The notes under the pieces: model-generated
The model's input: the letters and a program-made list of their open reading frames with translations, nothing else
Database searches by the model: none
What the model was told of the DNA's origin: nothing
Part shown: positions 25,343 through 35,220 of the stretch, piece by piece
How positions within the stretch are numbered: the first letter of the stretch is position 1
How the letters are laid out: every line of letters begins with the position of its first letter
Assembly (NCBI GenBank): GCA_009760855.2
Contig: WPIO01000063.1
Coordinates: 165,001 to 229,000 of the forward strand
DNA from: Cristatella mucedo
Taxonomy: Eukaryota > Bryozoa > Phylactolaemata > Cristatellidae
Direction of reading: 5' to 3'
Length of the DNA stretch: 64,000 bases
Translations under genes and position numbers: made by a program

Positions 25343-25540
25343 GTGGCACGACCTTGCATCTCAGGGAAAAAACATGTTTTTTCAGCTTTTCATTCTTCAA
25401 GAGAACAGGTTTTTTGTGTCTATGTGCTCTTCGTGCGTACCTACGCATGATTCAGTATACGTTACTAGCCAGAGGCCTTATTAAGCAGTGGCCGTGATTA
25501 TCTTGCTTCCATCACTAGCTTTTTTGCATGCTCGTCTGAG

Positions 25541-25592
25541 CATATATATATATATATATTTATTTATTAATTTATTTATTTATCTATCTATT
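25541..25592. repeat. (TA)n/(TTTA)n tract
   Basis: A TATA run is followed by TTTATT units, abutting the 3' side of the minus-strand SINE at 25593. It is probably that SINE's expanded tail. Confidence 0.85.
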
Positions 25593-25714
25593 TTATTTGT
25601 ATGGCGCACTACGACAACTTAATCTCTATTCAGGCGCTTCACATATGCCACGAGTCCACAGCCTCAGCCTGACCTTGGTTTGGGCAAGCACCTTAAGCAC
25701 TGGGCAAAACCAGC
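25593..25714 (-). mobile_element. SINE family A, minus strand
   Basis: The minus strand reads CTGGTTTTGCCCAGTGCTTAAGG, CCAAGGTCAGGCTGAGGC, GGCATATGTGAAGCGC and TGAATAGAGATTAAGTTGTC, with a GCGCCATACAAAT-type end. The B box is eroded (CTGTGGACTCGTGGC). Confidence 0.82.
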
Positions 25715-26101
25715 TCGACGGATGATACTGATCATGTCGCAATCCTTACTTATTGATTATATTGCAGTGAGCTGGGAGATTAAGTTCTCTTATAGCGTTA
25801 ATCCGTGGCTGGGTACTAGCAAATACTCACTGCTCGCCACAATCTACCGGATATGACTTTGCTCGATCAGCCTGGTCACTCAGTTCACCGTAAATAAACT
25901 CGAATCAGCATTCCTGTCTTCGGGCTTTTATCCTATAAAAAAAAGAGAAAATTCTTCTCATCATAAGGCTGAGAAAAACGCTTGTTTAAGAGAAAATAAA
26001 CTTTTCAGCTGAGAGAAACAGCCACGTTAAGAGATTTGCATTAATAGACCATTAAAAGATACATTTTTTTGTGCCAGGGACGCAGAAAAAATAATGTAGA
26101 T

Positions 26102-26252
26102 AAGCTGATTAAACAGCCTTATTTTACATAGCGGCAGAAGAGCCTTTATTCTTATCACCGTCGCATGCGGTGGGCAACAAAGGATCACATACAGCAGGTC
26201 TCAAACCCACGACCTGGGCCGTGAAGAGCAAGCAGCTTAACTCCCGGGCTCA
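26102..26252 (-). mobile_element. SINE family B, minus strand
   Basis: Read on the minus strand: AGTTAAGCTGCTTGCTCTTC, B box CAGGTCGTGGGTTTGAGACC, CCACCGCATGCGACGGTGATAAG, AAAGGCTCTTCTGCCGCTATG and TTTAATCAGCTTA. The order matches the family. Confidence 0.85.
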
Positions 26253-26504
26253 GACACAGAGGTGTGAGCATAAAAAATCTATCAAGGCAATATACAGTTT
26301 GGGACCTGCGAAGCTGCATGATCTATCGCTAAAAGTTTCAAGATATATTTTTAAAAAAAAGAGGAATTTTGTCGATTCAGACCTGAGATTCCCAGCCGGT
26401 ATGTAAGACCTGTGTAGGTCAGCTTGATAGCCTGGGGCCAGATTAGATTCTTATCACACAGCAAGGCAATATATTTGTAACGGTATTCACTTGTATTACA
26501 AAAA

Positions 26505-26611
26505 CTATGTTTTTCACGTCCTTCACAATTTATACTCTCCCTCTTGCCGACGTGATTGTCAAGCACAGTCAATATTTTCACTTTTGTACAGATGACACTC
26601 AGTTGTACCTT
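26505..26611 (+). mobile_element. LINE RT fragment (motif C region)
   Basis: The bases match TTTATACTCTCCCTCTTGC through GATGACACTCAGTTGTACC of the main LINE, covering TLPLADVI and the YADD box (here CTDD). It ends abruptly in an AATAATAGTAAT run. Confidence 0.8.
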
Positions 26612-26636
26612 TAATAATAATAGTAATAATAATAGT

Positions 26637-26675
26637 AATAATTCATTTATGTAGCGTCCTAAGAGAACTTTTAGG
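26637..26675 (-). mobile_element. SINE A/LINE tail remnant, minus strand
   Basis: ATTCATTTATGTAGCGTCCTAAGAGAACTT is the reverse of the shared SINE A tail; the head is missing. Confidence 0.6.
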
Positions 26676-26782
26676 AAGTTTGACTTTGCAAATAAATAAC
26701 TTTAATGACTTTATTTGTTTATTTGAGTAGTCAAACCTAAATGGCCTACCGTATCATTGCTCTTAAATATAATTCATTTCAT

Positions 26783-26925
26783 TTGCCGAGCTGGTTTGGT
26801 CCAGCGGTTAAGGTGCTCGCCCCGAACAAGGTCATGCTGAGGTCGTGGGATCGAGCCCCGAGGCATATGTGAAGTGCCTTGATAGAGATTAAGTTCCCCT
26901 TGAGGAGCTATACAAATGAACTATA
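26783..26925 (+). mobile_element. SINE family A
   Basis: A complete copy: GCCGAGCTGGTTTGGTCCAG, GGTTAAGGTGCTCGCCCCG, GAGGTCGTGGGATCGAGCCCC, GGCATATGTGAAGTGCC, AGAGATTAAGTTCCCCTTGAGG and CTATACAAATGAAC. The tail hairpin carries substitutions relative to the 19.5-kb copy. Confidence 0.9.
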
Positions 26926-27064
26926 TTAATTTATTGCTATTTCATAGCTAGCATCACTAGTGTATGTGAGATCTAAAATCTGCAAGGCAACCATTCAGTT
27001 TAGCAGCTACAGCCCTCGCGACCTCTATAGACACTGGTTGTTTATTGCAGTCTTTCATTTCAAG

Positions 27065-27275
27065 ACCAACAGTGATTGATGCTTTTTTTCTGGAAGTGCT
27101 AGACTAAGGAATTCACTTCCATACTTGTCATGTAACAGTGTATGCTCTCTCTCCTCTTGTTGCTAACTTCGGCCTTTCTGTAACTTCATCCTTTCCAGCC
27201 GTCCTGAAATGTGCTCAACGAATTCCCGTTAGCTGTTTGTTGATCTGAGGCGTCGTGCAAAAAAACTAAGCTCCA
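27065..27275 (+). repeat. Possible C-terminal fragment of a second LINE lineage
   Basis: AGTGCTAGACTAAGGAATTC encodes SARLRNSLPYL in the + frame, the GPRLWNSLP-type motif near the end of CR1/L2-like ORF2 proteins. The following CTTTCCAGCCGTCCTGAAATG resembles TTCTTTCCAGCCATCCCGAGC at 56985. It is degenerate and short. Confidence 0.45.
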
Positions 27276-28449
27276 AGCTTTTCCGAGGAATGGCAGCAGT
27301 TACCCCTCCCCCCGACGTTTCTTATACAGAGTCGGCTTTCCACATACTGACTTCCAGGTGAAGACTTTTAATAGCTTGACAGCTTATATGGAGATTGACC
27401 TGGCAATAAAGATCGTGGTATATACTATTTCACTAGCTAAACAGCAAATCTTAAGGTTAAAGGAAGACTTGAGATTTTAATTCTGGCACCTTGAAAAGGG
27501 GCGCGGTATCTTTTACCTCATCGTAAGAATGAGACTATTTTAAGCGGCATTTTGTAGTGTCCGCCATAGATGACTACACGCTTTTGATTCGTATCGATAA
27601 GCGACGCTTTGATGCAGTATGACTGGAGAACCATCGGGACAACGCATCCTTCGGTATTTCACGTTGCCTATCTACGCATGGACATTTGGGGCCAACTATG
27701 AATACAGCACCGCTACAAATGCCCAGATTTGCCACAGTGCCTTGTGGAGAGGACAGGGATGTTAAAGCTTCCCCTGGAACCAGCCTGAAGGGATGCGCCG
27801 GCGGCCATGCCGTCCAACACATCCCCAGCCTTCATTTGCCTGGCTGCCATCGTCACTACAAGTTTATTCCTGCGGTACAATTTTTTCGCTAGCACTCACA
27901 AGTGAGAAATATCGGCAGAGCACTCGACTTTGATTCTCAATCCAAAACTCCTGGACAAAGCAACTGAACCTTAAGCTGAGTTCGCAGGGTCAAGTCAGAA
28001 GTATTCACACCCGTTACCGTCTCTGAAATTGCTAAGCGACCCGTCCGGTGGAAATTTTGAAAAGTCAAACTTTAGCTCTGCATGGCCGAGCCCGGGTTAA
28101 TGAGTGTAGGTCACTGTGCGACCGAGGCTTCTGACGACCGAGTAGGCAATTGCCCACACTTTTATGCTTGATGGCGAGTCCTCCGATGCTGTTCCCGATG
28201 TCCTCTTAGCATCAGGCGCCGACCGTATAATCACTTCTGATCTGAAAATTAGCAAATTATGCTCGGAGTCTATGTGCGTCCTCAAAAATTGCTTTCATTA
28301 CATGACCACACCAGCTCTAAACCCAACTCTGCTAACTTTGAGCCCCGTAGCATTTCGAGCTTTTGGGTGCTCAGCTTTCGTGAATTGTCCATTGTGAACT
28401 TATTCGTGCTTAATTTTCTTATGTTACCACCAATCAGCTGAATCTGTCC
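27276..28449. other. No gene recognised
   Basis: Opposed frames at 27574-27895 and 28097-28470 have no domain. A CCCCTCCCCCC run lies near 27306. Confidence 0.4.
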
Positions 28450-28505
28450 TGCATATTCGAAGTACCTCATTAGAGATATATTTCTAATAAGGCGCTATAT
28501 AGATG
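28450..28505 (+). mobile_element. SINE A tail remnant
   Basis: CGAAGTACCTCATTAGAGATATATTTCTAATAAGGCGCTATATAGATG has the shape of the SINE A tail (hairpin plus GGCGCTATATAAATG); the head is not visible. Confidence 0.6.
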
Positions 28506-28549
28506 TTTTCATTATTATTCTAACTTAGCAGCAGTCTAACCGCTTGCAA

Positions 28550-29330
28550 GAGGAGCGAGAGCTGTTTTTCCTCCACTCTTTCCTGGCGCCTTTCGACGAC
28601 GACCTCTTTCTTTGAGCGCTCATCTAATACGTCGCCGTGCAAGCTGACTCGCGAGCTACAAACGAGCGAAAGCACTTCGCGTGCACAGCGCTAGCCCCTC
28701 TGGGGGCACAATAAGCGTCCGAAGTAGCCAGCAGTTGTCCTGCCGGTCGGCCAATTGGCCCCGTTGGACTTTGCCGTAGCACGCCCGCCACACGCTTGGG
28801 CGTTGCTGGCTAAGCCTCACGCCGCCGCGCCGCCCTGATTGCTGGCGAGGTCGCACCAACTGCGACTGCGCTCAGACCTGCACTCGTAAGTGCACATTCA
28901 GAGCACCTCGTACGACCCGCTCGTAGCCGAGTCCACCGAGGCGAAAGTTCCAATTGCCCCAACCCCCCACTCGTCTCGCTGTTGCAGTCCAAGACACTCA
29001 TTGCTTACACGGTGAAGCCGAGCGTGCAGCTGCAACTGCGAGAGCGGCAGTGCAACGTGGAGCTGCTCCTCCGCACGTCTGCTGAAGCTGACAATCCAAC
29101 TATCGTCGAGGCATTGGCGAGGCCGGCCCCGAGTCGATGTGAAAGAATGCATAGCATTCGGGGCGATAAAAATAGGCGTACCTTTTTCGATAGTCCAAAT
29201 GGAGCAGTGGAGGCTCGGCGCACGAATCGAAGAATGTACAGCTTTACCCACGGCCGCTCCGCGAGCATGGCCGCCGCTGGGTTTTTTCTGACCGGTATGC
29301 CTAGTGCTGATCGTCTTTCTTTACGCTAGC
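28550..29330. other. CpG-rich segment
   Basis: GC- and CpG-rich stretch (for example TCGACGACGACC, CTCACGCCGCCGCGCCGCCC). Open frames overlap on both strands (117 codons -, 115 +, 87 -), as expected when stop codons are rare, so no one frame is preferred. It could be a CpG island/promoter or an undefined inserted element; no terminal repeats were seen. Confidence 0.55.
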
Positions 29331-29738
29331 TTGGATTACAATTAATAGCGACTTAATTATGAACGAGCTGATGCCTACCCTTCTGTCAGTCGGCTTGCCA
29401 GACGGACTGCAGCCACGCCAGTCCCTCCTGCCAGACCCGCCCCCTCGCAACACCAGCCCTCCTTTAAGCGCTCGCAGCCACCGATCGCGGCTTCACGCTG
29501 AAGACCAACTTGCCATAGGCACCAGTCGATAAAAATTATAACACAACAGACGTAATAGCTCATACATTCACAGATATACCAACTAATTAAATTGAGAAAG
29601 TCCTCCGTTCTTTCGTCACGCGGCAAGACAGCACACTTCCGTCACGCGATAAGATGGCGAAGCGTGATCTTGCGCGACCATACTATAAGTACTTCTACCA
29701 TGACTCAGCGAGCGAATCCACAGGCACTATACAAGCCA
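29331..29738. other. Spacer, nothing recognised
   Basis: Includes an AAGATGGCG word (29650-29658) of the kind found at some start sites, but its frame runs straight into the TA microsatellite. Confidence 0.35.
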
Positions 29739-29739
29739 T

Positions 29740-29801
<62 letters not shown>
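29739..29801. repeat. (TA)n microsatellite
   Basis: A TA run with a single C interruption at about 29768. Unlike the tract at 31 kb it has no inverted flanks. Confidence 0.97.
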
Positions 29802-29803
<2 letters not shown>

Positions 29804-30539
29804 CATGTGAGCGAAAAATCAAACGGAAACGTAAGCATTGCATTACGATGAGGGTCTGGGAGTCCGTTGAGCTCAGCCTAGTTGTACTGAGCCCGGCTTA
29901 CTGTCGGACAGGGACTGTTTACCACGACCTGGGTGGCGAAGTACTCGACTCTTACCTTCAGTATCTTTCAGTTTTTGACCTTTTCATAAGTGATGTTCGC
30001 TGAGGTTTGAAAGCAAGAGCCTCGCGGGCTTCTTTAGTCTCTTCTTGTTGCCGAGTTTTTCGTATGCGACGTTTCTGTAGTTTGGTTGCCGAGTTCGGGT
30101 TGCTTGGCAATGAGTAACTTCCTTAGATGCCTGTTTGTCATTGCCTGCGACAGGTGCGCTTATATTCTGCTCGCTGCGGTTCTTTTTGTTCCCAACTCAT
30201 CGCTGAGAAAGCTCGCCAGTATACAATGGTGGGTAGAAGCCACAGGCTTACAGCGAAATTAGTCTGGGCCAGTGAAAAATTACGGAAAACCAACTTTGCT
30301 TTAGACAGCGAGTCTGAGTTTCCGCTGACCATGCTCGTGAGCCCGCTCCACTACTGCCAAGCTTCGAAAAAATAAGTTTTTAAAAAACAGTAATATTTAA
30401 GGGGTTTCTTCTAAAATGAGTGTACATTTAGTTTTACGAAATTTTTTGTCAGCACCGCATAGCGAATCAGTATTGAGTTGTGAGTACGGAACGTATCGAC
30501 GTGCTGACTACCTTTAAAAGTTGTATTACCTTTATCGTA
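29802..30539. other. No gene recognised
   Basis: Short opposed frames at 30127-30375 only; no repeat was identified. Confidence 0.4.
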
Positions 30540-30990
30540 TGCCCCCTCGAAGAACGACGTGCAGATTATATTTCTGCATGCCCATTGCTTACCCAAGAAT
30601 GATTTCCGGTCAATTTCGCTCACTCTTGCAGCTTTCCAAATCAACTCAGCTGATCCATGCGGAAGTTGGGCGTTGCCAGCTGTCACTTGGGGTGACAGGG
30701 ATCGTCATGCAGAGATCGTCATGAAGAGAGCGCAAGCTGGTGGAAAACAGCGGCCACCCTTTGAACATCCTTTTTCAAATTCATTGTCTTGTGAATTTGT
30801 AGAATTAAAGGCTCAATATCAACTGTGAAAGTGTCCCGCTTTTGTCCTTCATCGTTGCTGTAGTACTTAATAGTAGTTAATATACACAACTGTACTGTAC
30901 TGTACTGTAGTTAATATACACAAAGGGCTCAGTATAGAGGTTAAGTCAGCGACGGCGATGGACCAACCAACTAACCTAGCTTATTATAGG
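30540..30990. repeat. Unnamed interspersed repeat, copy 1
   Basis: Aligns end to end with 48422-48870. Shared anchors include CAGCT(G/T)ATCC or GGTCC after AATTCAGCTG, GGGTGACAG, GTCATGCAGAGA/CGCAGTGCAGAGA, GCGCAAGCTGG/GCGAAAGCTGC, TACCCTTTG, TTCAA...TCAACT(G)TGA and CTAACCTAGC at the end. No tRNA boxes or RT motifs were seen. A duplicated TAGTTAATATACACAA word flanks a CTGTA repeat at 30880-30925. Confidence 0.65.
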
Positions 30991-31014
30991 ACTAGATATA
31001 TATAAAAACCACAC

Positions 31015-31027
31015 ATGATAACCGGTC

Positions 31028-31115
<88 letters not shown>

Positions 31116-31128
31116 GACCGGTTATCAT
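31015..31128. repeat. 114-bp perfect palindrome around (TA)n
   Basis: The arm ATGATAACCGGTCG at 31015-31028 is matched by CGACCGGTTATCAT at 31115-31128, with an uninterrupted TA run between. The whole stretch is self-complementary and could extrude as a cruciform. It could be a hairpin-type miniature element or a TA expansion inside a CCGGT-containing palindrome. Confidence 0.95.
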
Positions 31129-32538
31129 TATTGCAGTCATTACGCGAGGCTCAAATATGAACCTGTGTCTAGTACAATGTACTGATATGGCCATACCATT
31201 CTAAATTACCCCAACTCTAAAGCCTAGCAGCGACTGGGGGCTAAGCACTATATCTATCCTCTGCTGCGGCTCTAGCATGGTTAAGTCTAGTTAAACAGGT
31301 ACCGCCACTCCTCCTTTTAGTCACCGCAGTGCGACGGCGATAAGGGCATGCGAGCGGCTTCTTCTGGTCTGTCTTGCAGCCGAAAGCTTCCTTTATTCGG
31401 CCCGATTCATGTCGAGCAGCGCTTTCGCGATCCTTCTCCTCCTTGAAGATTGGCTTTCTCAGGCGTGGAAAAGCGAGAGCCGAAATTAGCGGAAGCTGCT
31501 CGGAGGGGGGGTGGTTAATCACTGAAAGAATAAGCTGCCAGCGCTGAGCGCCTCATGGGACCCGACCGGAGCCGGTGCTTCGCCCTCGTTTGCTGGGGGG
31601 GGGGGGTTAATCGCTGCTGCCTTCCACAGGGCTGCCTCCGACGTGCCAGTCCCACAGTGCTACGCCGTGGCCGCCGATTAGCGGGCCGCAATTACTGCTG
31701 CCCGTCGTTTGATAGCTCGCAGAGGTTCCGTTGAGCAACCCCCCAGCGAATCCTCTGATCCACCTGATTTTCCGAGGCCTAGTTCAGGCTGTACTTGATA
31801 ATCTGTCGAACAAGAGGCCCCCACATGCCGTCTTGGCATGGTACCGCGGCAATGCGACACGACCACGCTCTGACCTAATGAAAGCAAAGCGAGTTCATTT
31901 GTTGGGCTAACTAACAACACCTTTGACAAGCTACGATTTTATCGGTCCGTGGCAGATAATACCGTTTGCTGATGTACAACCATCCGTGCGTAATGCAGTA
32001 TAACTGTCGGTAGGTATACAGCCATCACGAGAGAGAATAAAAACATTTTGCTCGAGCAAAGTCTGTAACGGATTTGAGCTTATACACAGGTGCAGGGAGC
32101 CCAGGATTGACCCGAAAGGATTCGCATTAGTCAAGATTCAACCCCCTTGGCTGCATCCTGGATGCACCTCTATAAACGTGGAGTTTGCTGTGCAAGCAGA
32201 TGATTCGGCTTGTGCTAGTATTGCTTGAGATAAACTGCGAGAACTCATCAGCATTTCGTTTTCATTCATCCTAACCGAAACCTGCAGTGGCAACATTCTC
32301 GCCCTACTCTGTTGCAGTCAAAGCCTAGTTCCTGCTCGTAGACTTGGAGTTAACCAGCGCTACCCCTTCCCTCCGGCCGCGGGCCCGGATTGCTGCACTA
32401 GCACGCCGGAACTCGGTATCTTGCCTCCGGGAACTCTAGACCTAAGCTAGACGCCTATTGATAGGAGTGCCTCGGTAAGTGAAGGTTAGGAGTCGGTTTT
32501 TAGAGGAGGCCTTTCATTTTTGATAAGCAGAGGAGGGG
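31129..32538. other. No gene recognised; G-run
   Basis: Contains a run of about 13 Gs near 31595-31608 and moderately GC-rich DNA at 31300-31900. Open frames of 67-93 codons on the minus strand show no domain. Confidence 0.4.
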
Positions 32539-32726
32539 GTGCGCCGTGATGGCACACTAGGTAAGGCGGTTGCTTTCACGACCTCGGTCCCGAGGTCGTG
32601 GGTTCGATTCCTGCGGTGGGCGATTCTGTATCGCCACTGCAAGCGGTGGTGATAGCCATAAAGGCTCTTCTGTCGCTATACAAAAAGAGGCTGTTTAATC
32701 AGCTAGGATTTATTTATTTATTTATC
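32539..32726 (+). mobile_element. SINE family B with TTTA tail
   Basis: A complete, well-preserved copy: GTGCGCCGTGATGGCACAC, GGTAAGGCGGTTGC, CCCGAGGTCGTGGGTTCGAT, GCAAGCGGTGGTGATAGCC, CTTCTGTCGCTATAC, TTTAATCAGCTAGG and TTTATTTATTTAT. It differs from the 22.8-kb copy at only a few positions. Confidence 0.93.
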
Positions 32727-32970
32727 GAGCAGCAGCGAATGAGTAAAAAGGTGGCCATTTTATGGCAGGTCTAAATATAAGTCTGCTTCGACACACGCCT
32801 TCGGCAGCATGCGAATCCAGGTTCGCTAAATCCGGAACAATCAATTCATTTTCAGATAGGGATGATGAATACACCAGCGGATCGACGAGTCGTCGGTCGG
32901 CGTGCTGCTCCAGTCTGCTCCTGAAATGAGATATATCATCAATATTTGGTTTGGGCTCATGAGAGTTTTT

Positions 32971-33116
32971 CCAGCATATGTCCTGTTGAATCTGCACAAA
33001 ATCTAGCTGTCATGTTCCAAAGTGACATTTCATTTGACGACAACATCAGTTCGACAGTCAAGTCCGACTACTTTCAGCTACATAAGATCGCCAAAGTTCG
33101 GGCATGTTTAGGCAGG
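32971..33116 (+). mobile_element. Outer LINE, part 1 (5' piece of an interrupted copy)
   Basis: The frame CPVESAQNLAVMFQSDISFD...YFQLHKIAKVRACLG matches ORF2 of the main LINE, and LINE similarity stops at 33116. The next LINE residues (PSKLAHAFVT) appear only at 35346, so the copy is interrupted by the 2,219-bp element that follows. Confidence 0.88.
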
Positions 33117-33175
33117 TGTGGTTTTATGCTTAACAGCTCTTTCGGCCATTTAGGCGGCGACGGTGGCCTTTAGCA

Positions 33176-33436
33176 ATGGTGCTTGAGTGTTTCTACGGTG
33201 ACGAGGACGTTGTGAGTTGGCTGCTTGACTCGGAGCAGAGGCTCGACGTACGTGGTGTCAATCGGCCAGACATGTACAAGTATATACCTGCCTTCCTTGA
33301 AGGAGATGCCTTCACTCTTTGTAAACGCATGCTACTGGAGGTCAGGATAGACAATGCAAAGCTCCGAGTGCCATTGGTTGCTGCGTTGGCCGGCCTCGAA
33401 GGTAGAGCACGGTTGGTTCGTGCTGACCTGACATGA
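33176..33436 (+). CDS. Gag-like N-terminal ORF
   Basis: 86 codons from ATG to TGA. FYGDEDVVSWLLDSEQRLDV followed by YIPAFLEGDAFTLCKRML has the pattern of Ty3-type Gag matrix/capsid starts: a GD..W target word, then Leu-rich helices, then a LEGDA.. block. The family role is packaging element RNA into particles; here it is only an inferred remnant, far shorter than normal Gag. The frame is open upstream to 33131 without another ATG. The stop overlaps the next ATG (ATGA at 33433-33436). Gag assignment rests on pattern, not on a search. Confidence 0.5.
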   Translation: MVLECFYGDEDVVSWLLDSEQRLDVRGVNRPDMYKYIPAFLEGDAFTLCKRMLLEVRIDNAKLRVPLVAALAGLEGRARLVRADLT

Positions 33437-33900
33437 TCAAAGCCGGTTGGATTGAGGGGACTGGCAGGAGTGACCAAAAGCGGCAGCAGCTATCGCCGTT
33501 GTTGTGCCTGGCGACGGATGTTTTCCAGGCTGCCATCGTGTGGCACATGGCGCCGGCGATCCAAGCTGTGACAGCTTGCCATGCGTCGATGGTATGCCAC
33601 GAGGCGACGACGTTCTGCGAGGCGACGGTAATCTGCAAGGCAAAGGCGTTGTGTGAGGCAAAGGCGTTCTGCGAAGCAAAGGCGTTTTGTGAAGCAAAGG
33701 CGTTCTGCGATGAGACAGTTAGCAGTAAGGCTGAGGCGTCGAGCAGACAGCAGCGTCCGGCTGAGAGGTTACTCAGGGCTGAGTGTCAGCACAGGCCGGA
33801 CTATCAGAGAAGGCCGGAGAGCCGGCGCAGGCTGCAGACCCGGTGCTGGTTGGAGATGTGGCGCCGGGAAGAGCGGCGGAGGCAGTGTCCACAGAAATAG
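33433..33900 (+). CDS. Low-complexity ORF with Cys hexapeptide repeats
   Basis: 155 codons starting at the ATG that overlaps the Gag-like stop. Residues about 55-95 are built of six-residue units (EAKAFC type) encoded by an 18-bp minisatellite (33601-33708). The remainder is Arg/Gln/Glu-rich (SSRQQRPAERLLRAECQH). No zinc-knuckle spacing (CX2CX4HX4C) is present. It may be a degraded continuation of Gag or a spurious frame; a frameshift to the overlapping ORF at 33783 would keep an Ala/Glu-rich polypeptide going. Confidence 0.35.
   Translation: MIKAGWIEGTGRSDQKRQQLSPLLCLATDVFQAAIVWHMAPAIQAVTACHASMVCHEATTFCEATVICKAKALCEAKAFCEAKAFCEAKAFCDETVSSKAEASSRQQRPAERLLRAECQHRPDYQRRPESRRRLQTRCWLEMWRREERRRQCPQK
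33601..33708 (+). repeat. 18-bp minisatellite (6 units)
   Basis: Six consecutive 18-bp units of the form GAGGCAAAGGCGTTCTGC, the first two more diverged. The period keeps the reading frame and yields a Cys every sixth residue. Confidence 0.9.
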
Positions 33901-34205
33901 TGGAGTCAGACAGGGAGGTGGCGGTGGCGGACAGAGAAGAAGCGACGGCATCCACAGAGGTGTCTATGCCCGCAGAAGCGGCAGCAGAGCCCGCAGAGGC
34001 GGCTGCCACGAGCGAGACTGGGCCATATGACAGCAAGGCAGACGCATGCGGAAGAGAGGCTGCGGCGTCCGTAAGAGAGTGTGTACAGGATAGGGAGGAG
34101 ATTGGAGTGTCAGCGCCGGTGGATGTGCGAAATTCGTCAGCTGAAGAGGCGGGCGAGACACACGTCGAAGCGGCTACGCTATATGCTTCACGATTGGCTT
34201 CATGA
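33783..34205 (+). CDS. Ala/Glu-rich ORF in the inserted element
   Basis: 140 codons, overlapping the previous ORF in another frame. Composition is strikingly Ala/Glu/Ser-rich (MPAEAAAEPAEAAATSE), acidic and probably disordered or helical. After its TGA the same frame reopens at 34290-34715 with the same composition (GYEAAQASEAVQASEAN), so one longer acidic protein may have been broken by stops. The minus-strand frame across the same bases is its low-stop complement. Confidence 0.35.
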   Translation: MSAQAGLSEKAGEPAQAADPVLVGDVAPGRAAEAVSTEIVESDREVAVADREEATASTEVSMPAEAAAEPAEAAATSETGPYDSKADACGREAAASVRECVQDREEIGVSAPVDVRNSSAEEAGETHVEAATLYASRLAS

Positions 34206-34289
34206 GCGGCCAGAGGTGAAGGAATGTAAGCGGCAGAAACTGGAGGCGACTGAGCTACGGGTAAAGAAGGCCCGGTACAAGACTTTGAG

Positions 34290-34715
34290 GTGACGTGTTG
34301 CGACGCACCACAGGGTCGCAACGTGCCGCTGGGCTATGAAGCAGCTCAGGCCAGTGAAGCTGTGCAGGCCAGCGAGGCGAACTGTGCCTTGATGCGGTTT
34401 ACTTGCGAGGCATTCGTACATGAGACAAAGCTTGAGGCACCTGGTTCACGAGCGACGAGCGATGCGACTATGGTTGCAGTCCGGAAAACGACGGCTGAAA
34501 ATAACGAGACAGCGGCCGGCGTTCGGGCGAATACCCGGGACCCCTTAGTGGTGGCAAAGACTAGTTCAGAAGCAGAGGCTGGTACCGCATCGGAGACTGG
34601 TGGCACGGCGGAAAAATGTATGGCTCGGCGATGCAGGAAAGCTGGTGCCATACAGAGCCGGCAGTTTAGCAAAGGCCTGCCTATCACCTCCCTCCTCCGA
34701 GCAGCCGCTACCTAG
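34290..34715 (+). CDS. Continuation of the Ala/Glu-rich ORF
   Basis: 141 codons in the same frame as 33783-34205, with repeated QASEA words near the start and a basic segment (CMARRCRKAG) near the end. No known domain. The AT-rich non-coding part of the element begins right after its stop. Confidence 0.3.
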   Translation: MTCCDAPQGRNVPLGYEAAQASEAVQASEANCALMRFTCEAFVHETKLEAPGSRATSDATMVAVRKTTAENNETAAGVRANTRDPLVVAKTSSEAEAGTASETGGTAEKCMARRCRKAGAIQSRQFSKGLPITSLLRAAAT

Positions 34716-35220
34716 CCTCCTGCTATATGGGAAGAAAGCAGCCTGCCTGTCTAAGAGGATGGCATGTAATGTTTAGCATCCTACGAGGAAGGCTGTCTAA
34801 TACTGGCTCGCTTGTCATTATTTTACTGTCCTGTTGTGCTTCGACTTTGACATGATACGCTTGCTTTCCTATCATATCTTTGTTGTAGCCCAGGTTCATA
34901 TGATTGATCTATAGATCACGAATGCATAGTATTTCATTTAAATGACTATGTTAATGGTGGTTTTTGGACTGCGACCATGCTGTTGCCAAGTTCTTTTTCC
35001 CTTGAGTTGGGTTTCGGATGTTGTCTTGTAAGTGTATTGCTCCTGAGATTGATGATCTTGAGATAACAGGGGCATGGGGTTGTATGCATTCTTGCGGGTT
35101 TATGGTTTTATTGGTTTATGGGTTATATGGCATTATGGTTAAATGATTTAATGTTTTAAAAGGGTGAGTCACTGCCTGAACAAAAGCTGGCAGTGGGAAG
35201 CAGGACGGAATGGAGATGGC
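34716..35220. other. AT-rich non-coding part of the inserted element
   Basis: No ORF of note. Contains TTTATGG-type repeats (35098-35135) and a purine-rich tract at 35192-35219 that could serve as a plus-strand priming site if the element is LTR-type. Confidence 0.4.

Noticed and set aside
29653-29808. ATGGCGAAGCG start-like context as a gene start
   Set aside because: The frame runs directly into the TA microsatellite (Tyr-Ile repeats) and has no donor site before it.
33773-34321. 182-codon minus-strand frame
   Set aside because: It is the low-stop complement of the Ala/Glu-rich + frames of the inserted element; its Ser/Ala/Pro composition mirrors them.
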